Below, one piece after another: positions 25,571 to 34,600 of a stretch of 64,000 nucleotides of DNA. Positions within the stretch are counted from its first letter, which is position 1; each line of letters starts with the position of its first letter. A model generated the notes under the pieces. That model was given only the letters and a program-made list of their open reading frames with translations. It searched no databases and was not told the origin of the DNA. The position numbers and the translations under genes were made by a program. Origin of the DNA: Anderseniella sp963759095 (GTDB lineage: Bacteria > Pseudomonadota > Alphaproteobacteria > Rhizobiales > Aestuariivirgaceae); NCBI GenBank assembly GCA_963759095.1, contig CAVWYF010000059.1, forward strand, positions 62,001 through 126,000, written 5' to 3'.

Positions 25571-25976
25571 ATGAAAACTGAAAACAAGAAACGTGAAACG
25601 GGTTGCCCGATAACATTCGGGCTCGACACATTCGGAGACCGGTGGAGCCTGCTGATCATCAGGGAGATCATGCTGCAGGGGTAAAAAGACCTACAGCGAG
25701 TTTCTTGAAGCTGATGAGGGGATTGCGTCAAACATCCTGATCGCCCGGCTCAAACACCTGGAAGCAGAGGGCATTGTCGAGAAATCACGTGACCCGGAAA
25801 ACCGTCGGGCATTTATCTATGAACTGACGAAGAAGGGCCGGGACCTGGCGCCGATCCTGCTGGAAATCATAATCTGGAGCGGTATGCATGACAGCAGGCC
25901 GCACGCGCTAAAGACGGTTCTCAACAAAATCGAACAGGACCGCGAAGGGTTCGAGGCAAGTCTTCGGGCCGAGTAA
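25571..25976 (+). pseudogene. HxlR-family transcriptional regulator, frameshifted at 25678-25681
   Basis: From ATG 25571 the frame reads MKTENKKRETGCPITFGLDT, then FGDRWSLLIIREIML, the N-terminal Cys and first helices of HxlR winged-helix regulators. A stop appears at GGGGTAA; removing one G gives QGKKTYSEF and an uninterrupted HxlR domain with IASNILIARLKHLEAEGIVEK and ENRRAFIYELTKKG to the stop at 25976, about 134 residues. HxlR proteins often sense electrophiles or redox stress through the conserved Cys. It is divergent from the bicupin and esterase genes. Confidence 0.8.
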
Positions 25977-26010
25977 CGCAATTTGGCTGCATTCAGCAGG
26001 GATCAATCGC

Positions 26011-26865
26011 TTACGCCGCTGAAGGGCTGTCGCCGGGCAGTTCAGGAGCGCTGTCGGCCAGTGGAATGTCACCGGGGTGATCGGCAGGGCGGCGGATTAC
26101 AATGATCCGCTTTTTGGGCTTTTCCGCAGGCTCTGTATCGTCCGGCGCGGCGGACGTGTCTGGGGTTGCCGGCTCGTCTACCTGCGTTGATACCGGAACC
26201 GTTTCTGTGTGCTGTTCCGGGTGATCCGAAGAACTGTCATCACCGGCGTCTGCTGCATTTTGCCGTGCTGTGACATCCGTTACATCAAGGTTGGCAAAGT
26301 TCAGCGTGTCACCGCTGATAGGCGGTGACTTTACTGTGTCTGGGGCAGATTCCGCCTCTTCCGGCGTGGCATCTGGCTGCTGGCGTGGTTCGGAAGCATG
26401 GGCACTGTTGTCTGCAAATATGTCATCGTCGGACCCTACAAAACCCGGCGGGTCGCCGGCGGCTGCGGCTGAGGCCAAATTTGCCGGAACGGTCTTGGGT
26501 GCAGACAGCGGTTTGTCGGCAGCTTCGCCGATGAGTTTGTGGGAGCTGCGCAGGCGGCGAACCAGTTGCGTCGTGCGGTCAAGCTTGTCGGCAATCTCTT
26601 CGTAGTCCGAACTTTCGTCGCTGTCGCTTGAGGCTTGCGCGTCAACTTGCTCCGCCTCAGGTGGAGCCGATGCGTCGGCTGACATGGACTGGATCTGGCT
26701 TTCAAGTCGTCTTATTGCATCCAGCAGAACCGCGGTGTCGGCCGCCTTGTGGCGGCGCGCAAATTCTGTCAGAAACCAGCGCCCGCGACTGGTTTCCATA
26801 ACGGCCTGCTCGATTTCCTCATAGTCGAGGCCATCGATGGTATCTAAAGCCGAACTGTCCGACAT
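26011..26865 (-). CDS. Acidic protein of unknown function with conserved alphaproteobacterial N-terminal motif
   Basis: A 284-residue protein. The first ~60 residues are helical and carry DYEEIEQAVMETSRGRWFL and FARRHKAADT, a segment I recall from uncharacterised alphaproteobacterial proteins. The remainder is low-complexity, rich in Asp, Glu, Ser and Pro, and likely disordered, ending with a basic patch KPKKRIIVIRRP. No enzymatic motif is visible. ATG 26865 has AGGGAAG before it and was preferred to the longer frame. Function unknown. Confidence 0.75.
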   Translation of the reverse strand: MSDSSALDTIDGLDYEEIEQAVMETSRGRWFLTEFARRHKAADTAVLLDAIRRLESQIQSMSADASAPPEAEQVDAQASSDSDESSDYEEIADKLDRTTQLVRRLRSSHKLIGEAADKPLSAPKTVPANLASAAAAGDPPGFVGSDDDIFADNSAHASEPRQQPDATPEEAESAPDTVKSPPISGDTLNFANLDVTDVTARQNAADAGDDSSSDHPEQHTETVPVSTQVDEPATPDTSAAPDDTEPAEKPKKRIIVIRRPADHPGDIPLADSAPELPGDSPSAA

Positions 26866-26986
26866 GATTCTTACTTCCCTGCGTCCCGACGCATTACACA
26901 CTATTGCGGATAGTATTGACGAGTTTGGTTACTGAAACCTTTCCGTACGAACTGATTTGAAACAATAGCTGTTTTAGTGAGGTGAC

Positions 26987-28138
26987 ATGATCAACCCGAT
27001 GGCAGTACGCACAGGAGCGGTTTATGGCTCTTTGCTGCTCATGGTCGGGGTGATGCTGCCGTTCCTGCCCGTGTGGCTGGCGGCGCGCGGGTTTTCGATC
27101 GGCGAGGTTGCGTTTGCGCTGGGCTGTCAATCCGTGGTGCGGGTGGTCGCGACGCCGGTACTGACCTATTTGGCAGACCGGTATCGCGCCCGTCGCAGGT
27201 TCATAATCGTGCTCTCGATCCTGGCTGCCGTCTTCATGCTGGCGGCCGGACTGGTCGAAAGCAGAGTGGCCGTTGTGGCCCTGATTGTGCTGTCTGCCAT
27301 GAGCTGGGCGCCGATCATGCCGATGCTGGATGCTGTTGCAGTCGAACAGTCGGATGCGGGGCTTTATGATTACGGCCGGGTGCGTATCGCCGGTTCGATT
27401 ACCTTTATAGCCGGATCGCTGGGGGCAGGGGCACTGCTGCTGGTGATCGACAAGGCGAGCCTGATCTGGGTTCTGCTGGTTACGCATGTGCTGATGGCTC
27501 TAAGTGGCTTTGCCCTGCCGAAACTGGGTGCGAAACAAGAAGGTCATTCCGTGCCGCCGACACTTTCTGATGCCCGCACTGTTCTGATGACCGGCAGTTT
27601 TGTCCTGTTGATCCTTGTGGCCGGCCTGACCCAGGCAAGTCATGCGGTCTATTACGGCTTTGGTTCGCTACACTGGGAGAGCCTGGGATATTCCGGGGTG
27701 ACCATCGGTGCGCTGTGGTCGGTTGGGGTGGTTGGCGAGATTGTGCTGTTCATGTATGCGCGTGGATCAGTTGAACGTATGGGACCTGTGCTGCTGCTCA
27801 TGGCCGGTGCCGGTTTCGGGGTGCTTCGCTGGGCCGGGATGGCCTTTGACCCGCCGGTCGCGGTGGCAGTGTTGTTGCAGATCCTGCATTCGGCAAGCTA
27901 CGGCATGACTCATTTGGGAACGATCTACTATATACGCCGCTTCATGGATGCCGATTTTGCAGGAACGGCTCAGGGTGTATTCGTGGCGGTCTCAGGCGGG
28001 GTGTTCATGACCTGTGCCATTGCCCTTGCCGGCTGGTCATATGGAGCTCACGCTGCGCTCAGCTATTTGTGGATGGCCGCGATGTGCGGCGTCGCCCTGG
28101 CGTTGGGTGCCGTCCTGAAAGCAAGGACCAGCAGTTAA
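26987..28138 (+). CDS. MFS transporter (HcaT/phenylpropionate-permease-like)
   Basis: A 383-residue permease with about 12 hydrophobic segments. The loop YLADRYRARRRF after the second segment is the MFS signature, and the overall form resembles the LacY/HcaT-like group that imports small organic acids or sugars with protons. Start preceded by GAGGTG. Its stop codon overlaps the convergent stop of dgcA (TTAA serves both). The substrate cannot be predicted. Confidence 0.85.
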   Translation: MINPMAVRTGAVYGSLLLMVGVMLPFLPVWLAARGFSIGEVAFALGCQSVVRVVATPVLTYLADRYRARRRFIIVLSILAAVFMLAAGLVESRVAVVALIVLSAMSWAPIMPMLDAVAVEQSDAGLYDYGRVRIAGSITFIAGSLGAGALLLVIDKASLIWVLLVTHVLMALSGFALPKLGAKQEGHSVPPTLSDARTVLMTGSFVLLILVAGLTQASHAVYYGFGSLHWESLGYSGVTIGALWSVGVVGEIVLFMYARGSVERMGPVLLLMAGAGFGVLRWAGMAFDPPVAVAVLLQILHSASYGMTHLGTIYYIRRFMDADFAGTAQGVFVAVSGGVFMTCAIALAGWSYGAHAALSYLWMAAMCGVALALGAVLKARTSS

Positions 28139-29130
28139 CCCCAAAGCGCAGGCGGCGGCGGGTACATCAGTGATCCTTCAAACCGGATGCCCGGCTCGCG
28201 GTCTTTCGCCAGCAGCAGCGGACCATCAAGGTCAACCACGCGCGCGCTTTGGCCCACAATGTGACCGGGGGCCATGGCCAGTGAGGTTGCCAGCATGCAG
28301 CCGATCATGATCTCAAAACCCTGTCCACGTGCAGCCTCTGCCAGTGCCAGCGCTTCGGTCAGGCCGCCGGTCTTGTCCAGCTTGATGTTGATTGCGGTGT
28401 ATTTGCCGGCCAGCTCATGCAGGTCTTCCTTGCCATGCGCGCTTTCGTCGGCACAGATCAGTACATCGGATTTGCCCAGGCCGGTCAATGCATCATCATC
28501 ACCGGCGGGAAGCGGTTGCTCAACCAGTTCGACCGCTGTCTCGGCACAGACTGCCAGATGATTGTCCAGGTCGGCAGGCCTCCAGGCCTCGTTGGCATCA
28601 ATGATCAGGCGGGTATCCGGGGCAGCAGCACGTATGGCACGCAGACGTTCATGGTCACCATCACCGCCCAGTTTGATCTTGAGCAATGGCCGTCCGCTTG
28701 CCTTTGCAGCGGCTTGCGCCATTTTTTCCGGTGTCTCAAGGCTGAGCGTATAGGCGGTAATGATCGGTTGCGGTTCTTTGTCCAGTCCGGCCAGTTGCCA
28801 GACCGGTGTTCCGGTGAGTTTGGCTTCCAGATCCCACAACGCACAATCCAGGGCATTTTGAGCTGCGTGCAGGCTCAGGATTTTCGGCACATCCGCCCTG
28901 GTGCAACCCGCTTCGATTTCTGTACGAGCAGCTTTCATTGCATCCAGAGTGGCATCGATGGTTTCATTGTAACGGGCATAGGGCACGCTTTCCCCGACAC
29001 CGATAGCACCATCCTGCTCCAGCGTGACCTTGATCACCTCGGCCGTCGTCTTGGTGCCGCGTGAAATGGAAAAGCTTCCGGCAATGGGCCAGCTCTCATG
29101 GGCAACTGATAGTTTGCGCGACATTGTCAT
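28135..29130 (-). CDS. dgcA: N-acetyl-D-glutamate racemase DgcA (enolase superfamily)
   Basis: A 331-residue enolase-superfamily enzyme of the dipeptide-epimerase/muconate-lactonizing group. The expected catalytic Lys pair appears as LLKIKLGGD and AINIKLDKTGG, and metal ligands lie in LIIDANEAW, VELVEQPL and CADESAHG. Alone it would be called an L-Ala-D/L-Glu epimerase, but its translational coupling (TGATG) to a DUF1611 gene matches the DgcN-DgcA pair, in which N-acetyl-D-glutamate is turned into N-acetyl-L-glutamate. Confidence 0.88.
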   Translation of the reverse strand: MTMSRKLSVAHESWPIAGSFSISRGTKTTAEVIKVTLEQDGAIGVGESVPYARYNETIDATLDAMKAARTEIEAGCTRADVPKILSLHAAQNALDCALWDLEAKLTGTPVWQLAGLDKEPQPIITAYTLSLETPEKMAQAAAKASGRPLLKIKLGGDGDHERLRAIRAAAPDTRLIIDANEAWRPADLDNHLAVCAETAVELVEQPLPAGDDDALTGLGKSDVLICADESAHGKEDLHELAGKYTAINIKLDKTGGLTEALALAEAARGQGFEIMIGCMLATSLAMAPGHIVGQSARVVDLDGPLLLAKDREPGIRFEGSLMYPPPPALWG

Positions 29131-30140
29131 CAGGCCGGAAAACGTTTTTGAATTTCGTCGACAATCGGCGCCATGCCGGTACGGATGGGATCAACGCAGG
29201 GCATGCCGTACTCCCGGGCAAGCTGTGCCAGATAGTCCTTGGCCTCATTGTCAGACAGCTTTTGTGTATTGACGCAAATGCCGACACACTGAATGTCCGG
29301 ATTGGTCAGCTTGCCATCCTCGATATTGCGGTCAATGACCTGCTGGATGGTCGGCAATGGATGTTCCACGCCTCGCATTTTGGTGCGTGTCGGCTCGTGG
29401 CACACCACGAAAGCATCCGGCTGTGAACCGTGCAGCAGACCGAGTGACACCCCTGCAAACGAGGGATGGAACAGCGAACCCTGTCCTTCAACACAATCCC
29501 AGTGATCGTCGTCATTGGCGGGGCTTACCCATTCGGCAGCGCCGGAGATGAAGTCGGCGACAACAGCATCCAGTGCAATGCCGCGACCGGAGATCAACAC
29601 GCCGGTTTGTCCGGTTGCGCGGAAGTCGGAGTTCATGCCGCGCTTGCGCATTTCCTGATCAAGGGCAAGTGCTGTGTATTTCTTGCCGACCGAACAGTCG
29701 GTGCCAACAGCCAGTATGCGCTTGCCGGAACGCCGAGTACCCTTGCCGGTGGCGAAGGCCACATCTGAAAAACGCACATCGTGCAGTTGTGCACCATGCT
29801 TTCCGGCTGCTTCAGCAATCTCAGGGATCGAAGACAGGCGCTTGTGCAGGCCGGTGGCAACATTCATGCCAGCTTCGATTGCCTTGACGACTTCCGCGAT
29901 CCAGTGGTCCGGCAAAACTCCACCGGCATTGACCACGCCTACAACCATGGTACGCGCCCCGGCGGCAACGGCTTCGTCAATGCTCATGTCGGAAAGGCCG
30001 GTGTCGGCCTGGCAACCTTCCAGCCGCATTTGTCCGATGCACCAGTCCGGGCGCCAGTCGACCACGCCTTGTGCGGTCTTGGCTGCCAACTGGTCGTGAA
30101 CATCACCGAGAAACAGGAGGTAGGGGCGTTCGATTTCCAT
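29130..30140 (-). CDS. dgcN: D-glutamate N-acetyltransferase DgcN (DUF1611)
   Basis: A 336-residue DUF1611 protein: N-terminal Rossmann-like DUF1611_N region (VVGVVNAGGVLPDHW, ATGLHKRL) and C-terminal P-loop-like domain with VGTDCSVGKKYTALAL. DUF1611 proteins next to an enolase-superfamily epimerase have been shown to acetylate D-glutamate (DgcN). With dgcA it would let the cell use D-glutamate as carbon and nitrogen source. ATG 30140 (MEIERPYLLFLGD) matches the family start; an ATG 9 bp upstream is an alternative. Confidence 0.88.
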   Translation of the reverse strand: MEIERPYLLFLGDVHDQLAAKTAQGVVDWRPDWCIGQMRLEGCQADTGLSDMSIDEAVAAGARTMVVGVVNAGGVLPDHWIAEVVKAIEAGMNVATGLHKRLSSIPEIAEAAGKHGAQLHDVRFSDVAFATGKGTRRSGKRILAVGTDCSVGKKYTALALDQEMRKRGMNSDFRATGQTGVLISGRGIALDAVVADFISGAAEWVSPANDDDHWDCVEGQGSLFHPSFAGVSLGLLHGSQPDAFVVCHEPTRTKMRGVEHPLPTIQQVIDRNIEDGKLTNPDIQCVGICVNTQKLSDNEAKDYLAQLAREYGMPCVDPIRTGMAPIVDEIQKRFPA

Positions 30141-30280
30141 GTGTCGCACTCATAAGTCAAAGGTGGTCTTTTCGGGCCATAGGCACCACAAGATGTGACG
30201 TTGCGCAAGAGGGCAGTGTATAGCGGCAGATGGAGCCAGATTTTGCAATTGCGTTTGCTGTCAGCAGCCAGCCTCTGTTT

Positions 30281-31324
30281 TCAGAACCTGTCGATCAACG
30301 TAATCCCGACATCTTCATGATTATCCATTTTGGCCAGCGCCGTGCCCGCATCTTCGAGCGCGATACGGGTCTTGATCAGCTTTGCAACATCCAGACGGCC
30401 TGAGGAAATCATCTCGAACAGTGCGGGAAACCGCAGGGCAGGCAGACCGCGTGACCCCATGATTACCAGTTGCCGGTAATAGACGGTTTCCAGCAGCGGG
30501 ATTTCAGGATTGGCATGTTCGTCCAGAGGCTGTCCGATCTGGACATGACGGCCCAGTTTCTTCAGGCACCGCAGCGAATTGTGCAAGGTGTCGGTGATGC
30601 CAAGCGCTTCAATGGAGGCGTCGGCACCGCCGCTGGTTATGTCGCGTATGGCTTCTCCGACATCATTGGTTCTGGCGGCGTTGATGACGTGCGTGGCGCC
30701 TACCTGTTTCGCGAGTTCAAGTTTCTCATCAATGATGTCAACTGCGATAACCGTGGCGCCAACGGCCGCACCTATCATAACGGACGACAAGCCGACACCG
30801 CCGCATCCGTGTACTGCCAAAGTCTCGCCCGGTTTTACCGCTGCTTTATCGACGACCGCAGAAAAAGACGTTGTTGTCCGGCAGCCAAGGGCGGCTGCAA
30901 CTTCATCAGAAATGTCATCAGGCAGCTTGAGAACATTGGCATCAGCCAGCGGTATTGCTATGCGCTCGGCAAATGCGCCCCAGCCGTTGAAACCTACAAC
31001 GTACTGATCGTCACAGATCGTCAGGTTGCCGGACCTGCAGCACGAACACTCACCACATCCTAGGATGACCGGGACAGTGACACGATCACCCTTGCGGAAT
31101 TTTCTGCAATCGGGACCGACGCCGACCACTATTCCGGCAAGCTCATGACCTGGAACATGCGGCAGCTTGATGACGTGATTAGTGCCTTTCCAGCCGTGCC
31201 AGTCTGACCGGCAGACGCCACAGGCTTTCACCTCAATCAGCACACCATCGGACGGGGTGTCCGGTTCGGCGACTTCAGCTATTTTCAGCGGTTTTGAGAA
31301 TTCGGTAATCAATGCGGCTTTCAT
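30281..31324 (-). CDS. Zinc-dependent alcohol dehydrogenase (MDR family)
   Basis: A 347-residue medium-chain dehydrogenase. Catalytic zinc ligands are in CGVCRSDWH and PGHELAG; the structural-zinc lobe has four Cys in CGECSCCRSGNLTIC; the NAD(P) motif is VHGCGGVGLSS (about residues 165-175). The open frame extends 27 codons upstream, but ATG 31324 (MKAALITEF) is the normal MDR start. Downstream on the same strand are dgcN and dgcA at a distance of 140 bp, so it may be separately transcribed. Substrate unknown. Confidence 0.9.
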   Translation of the reverse strand: MKAALITEFSKPLKIAEVAEPDTPSDGVLIEVKACGVCRSDWHGWKGTNHVIKLPHVPGHELAGIVVGVGPDCRKFRKGDRVTVPVILGCGECSCCRSGNLTICDDQYVVGFNGWGAFAERIAIPLADANVLKLPDDISDEVAAALGCRTTTSFSAVVDKAAVKPGETLAVHGCGGVGLSSVMIGAAVGATVIAVDIIDEKLELAKQVGATHVINAARTNDVGEAIRDITSGGADASIEALGITDTLHNSLRCLKKLGRHVQIGQPLDEHANPEIPLLETVYYRQLVIMGSRGLPALRFPALFEMISSGRLDVAKLIKTRIALEDAGTALAKMDNHEDVGITLIDRF

Positions 31325-31499
31325 GGCCTTCAAGATAGAAGCTCGATATCCAACAATCCAGCAGAAACGAGCGAAGGGACCGACACTCAATCCAAAGCAG
31401 ACCATGAGGCATGAAAGTCAGCTTACCAGGGTGCCAGTATGATTTCCTGGGTAGTAATTTGAGGATGTCTGCTCATGACCCAGTTTTAACGGATCCTGA

Positions 31500-31691
31500 A
31501 TGTGTGGCGCGGTGACCTATGAAGCTGATTGCGAGATACAGCGCGTCGTCAACTGTCATTGTCTTGATTGCCAGAAAGCAACGGGCTCAGTGCACACAAC
31601 AATGGTCTTCGTGCCGGAGGACGGTTTGAAGATCAAAGGCTACCCGTCCAGTTACACACATACCGCAGACAGCGGTTCAACCATGACCTAG
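31500..31691 (+). pseudogene. Truncated GFA (glutathione-dependent formaldehyde-activating-like) protein
   Basis: Sixty-three residues match only the first half of a GFA/CENP-V-fold protein: MCGAVTYEAD, NCHCLDCQKATGS and SSYTHTADSGSTMT. The second zinc-binding half (CxxCG) is missing, because the frame ends exactly where the large minus-strand gene ends. An in-frame stop directly precedes the ATG, so the N-terminus also seems lost. A remnant, not a working gene. Confidence 0.7.
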
Positions 31692-34600
31692 TGCTTAACC
31701 CGTCCCGCAGCTTCTGCAAGCATGAGATACACTTTGCCGGTTTCCGATCCCAGGCACTGATCTACCAGTTCCTCGCCTGCATCTGATGTTGCTACCGTAT
31801 CAAGGAGGCGCTCGAACAGGCGGATGAAACCGTCAATGCGTGTTCTGGCCTGCTTGTCATCACGATAGGCCTTGTGGGTCAGGTCCATCAGCTTGCGCCC
31901 GCGGTTCTGGAACAGGTCATGAGTGTAGGCCTGCGCATTGCCTTTCCGGAAAGACGCTTCAAGCTCCTTGGGCAGATCGTCGTGTAACACCTGGTAGATG
32001 TCGCGTGTGGCAGCATTCAGCTTGGCGACAAGCGTCTCCGTGGCCCGGCTGGTTGAGCCTTCCGATGATGCAGCAGCCTTTTTCGATTTTTGTGCAGGTT
32101 TTTCACGCGCAACAGGTGTATCTGCATCGGAAGACAACAGGTCACCGAGAAAGCTCCGGACCGACCCTGTCTCCCTGGCAGGAGCCGAGGTCTCTTCACT
32201 TGCTGCAACGCGGCGTTCGGATTTCTGGGCACCGGACGGCTGCTGTGACGCAGCAATGGACGCGGTGCCCCTAGTTTTTCCCGGCGATCGTCCTCCGGCC
32301 TCCGGTGGAACATAGATACCCGGCCCCGACATGGCGAGCGAGGATGATTGCCGTTTGACCACGTCGGCCAGTGCGTTGAGGGCGGTGATCTGGTCGGTTA
32401 CGACACGGCGCATGGCGTCTGCAGAGTTGCGTGTTTCTGCAGGCAGTTCCAGCACGGCACGACGCACTTCGCCGCGGGCAAATTCGATTTCGCGGACCAC
32501 ACTGGCCGCGGCTTCGCGCATTTCATCCGCGGTCGAGGAGAACTCCTCGGTGGAACCGGACATGGTGGTGTTGAGCTGGCGCACGACCTCTGCATGCTGG
32601 GAGATTATGTTGCGGGCGGCGCGGCTGACCTGTTCATCGGAGATTGTTTCGATCTTCTTGATCTCTTCCTGCATGTTGTCGGATGCAGCGGTAAACTGTG
32701 ACGTTATCAAACGGCCAAGTTCGTCGGTGCGCTTGTTGGCGTCAGACAGAGAATGTTCGACGCGCTCCATGTAGCGTTCCATGATGCCGTCGACTTCTTC
32801 CGATTTCTTGCCGAGCTTCTGCAACAGTCCGGCCATCTGGGTGTCGCGGCTTTCCATCAGGCGATCAAGACGCTCGTTGAAGTTTGTAACCGCGCGGTCG
32901 ACCTTTTCCGAGGCACTTTCCAGGCGTTCGGAAATCTTGCCTGACGTGGTGTCGAGACGGCCTACGAGTGCTGTCGACACGGTGTCGATACGCTGATCCA
33001 GTTCACCGGCTGTATCCTTCAGGGCTTCGGCCATCATGGTGTAGGCCTGGTCGGTATGGGTGGCGAACTTTGAACCTGTGTCCTCCAGGCGCCGCGATGC
33101 TTCACTGGCGCGGGTTTCAAATTCACCGGCTGACTGGGCGAGGTGGTTGATGACGCTGGCGGCGTTGGTTTCAAACCGGGCCGAAATCGATTGGGTGTTT
33201 TCTTCCATATTGTCAGCGAATGATACTGATGCCCGGCCAAGCTCGGCAACGAGGTCGCGCGCGGCGCCGTCCAGACCTTCGGAAAAGGCGGTGCGGGCGG
33301 TTCCCAGTTCGTTGAACACGCGCGCTGCGCGTTCGTCCAGCATCTTGGAGAACTGTTCTCCGGATGCATCCATGCGGGTTATCACATCAGTGGTGATCTC
33401 TTCGAGTAATGTGCTTGCCAGATCAAAACGCTTGCCCATCTCACGGGAGTTGTTTTCAAGGCGCATGAACATTGCTGCGCCTGTCTTTTCCATGGTCTCG
33501 GCGACTTCCGCTGTCGTTGTCTCGAAGCGGCTGGACATTTCCTGGTTGGCGCGTTCCACATGGGAATACCATTCGGACGTGGTGTTATCCAGCTTGCCGG
33601 ACATGCCTTCGATCTGGCTCAGCACCGTGCCTGAACGATCCTTGAGCTGGGTGATCAGATTGCTCATGGTGTCAGCCACCGTGTCGAGGCGGGTCGTCAG
33701 GCTGGATGATGTTGAATCAAGCCGGTCGGTGAGCAGCAGGGACACTTCATCAAGCCGGCCGGTCATGGCACCGGATGAGGCATCGAGGCGGTCAGCCAGA
33801 GCATTGGTTGTGGTGTCCAGCTTGCCGGTCATTTCAGCCGTTACGTTGTTGAGCAACTCGGCCATGCGTGATGTGGAGCCTTCCAGGCGTCCGGAGATGG
33901 AGGCGGATGAGGTGTCAAGGCGCTCAACCAGTTCGTTCGTCGTGGCATCAAGCTTGCCGGTCATTTCCGATGACGCACTGTTCAACAGTTCAGCCATGTG
34001 CGACGTGGCGCCTTCGAGGCGGCCTGTCAGTTCGCCGGTTGAGCTGTCCAGAATTGATGTCAACCGGTTGGTCAACTGGCCGGTGGAGCCGTCGAGGCGC
34101 TGAGCGATCGCTGCGGTTGTGGTGTCCAGCTTGTCGGACATTTCAACGGACGCCTGATCCAGGGCATCGGCGACGCGTGACGTCACACTTTCAAGCCGGT
34201 TGGTAAGTTGCGTCGAATTGGTGCTCAGGCGTTCAGTTACTTCCGTGCTTGTGCTTTCCAGCTTGCCGGTTAGTTCTTCAGAAGATGAACTCAGCAGTGC
34301 AGCAAGCTCGCTTCCTGTTGCCTGCAGTTTGCCGGTAAGCGTTTCAGATGACGTATCAAGACGGTCTGCGAGTGCATTCGAGGTGGACTCGAGTTTGCCT
34401 GTCATACCAACAGATGCTGTGTCCAGAAGTCCTGCCATGCGGGTTGTGGCGCCTTCCAGGCGAACCACCATGGCGTCGGAAGTCTCCTCGATCTGTCCGG
34501 AGAGACGCGCGGTTGACTCATCCAGATGACCGGACATGTGCGATGTTGCCGTTTCAACCCGGTTGAACAGGGTGCCTGCAGATGTTTCCAGTTTGCCGGT

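Noticed and set aside
33060..34103. A 347-residue plus-strand open frame inside the giant repeat gene
   Set aside because: It is antisense to the 11-mer repeats, has only Ser/Arg/Val-rich composition from them, and no ribosome site or homology.
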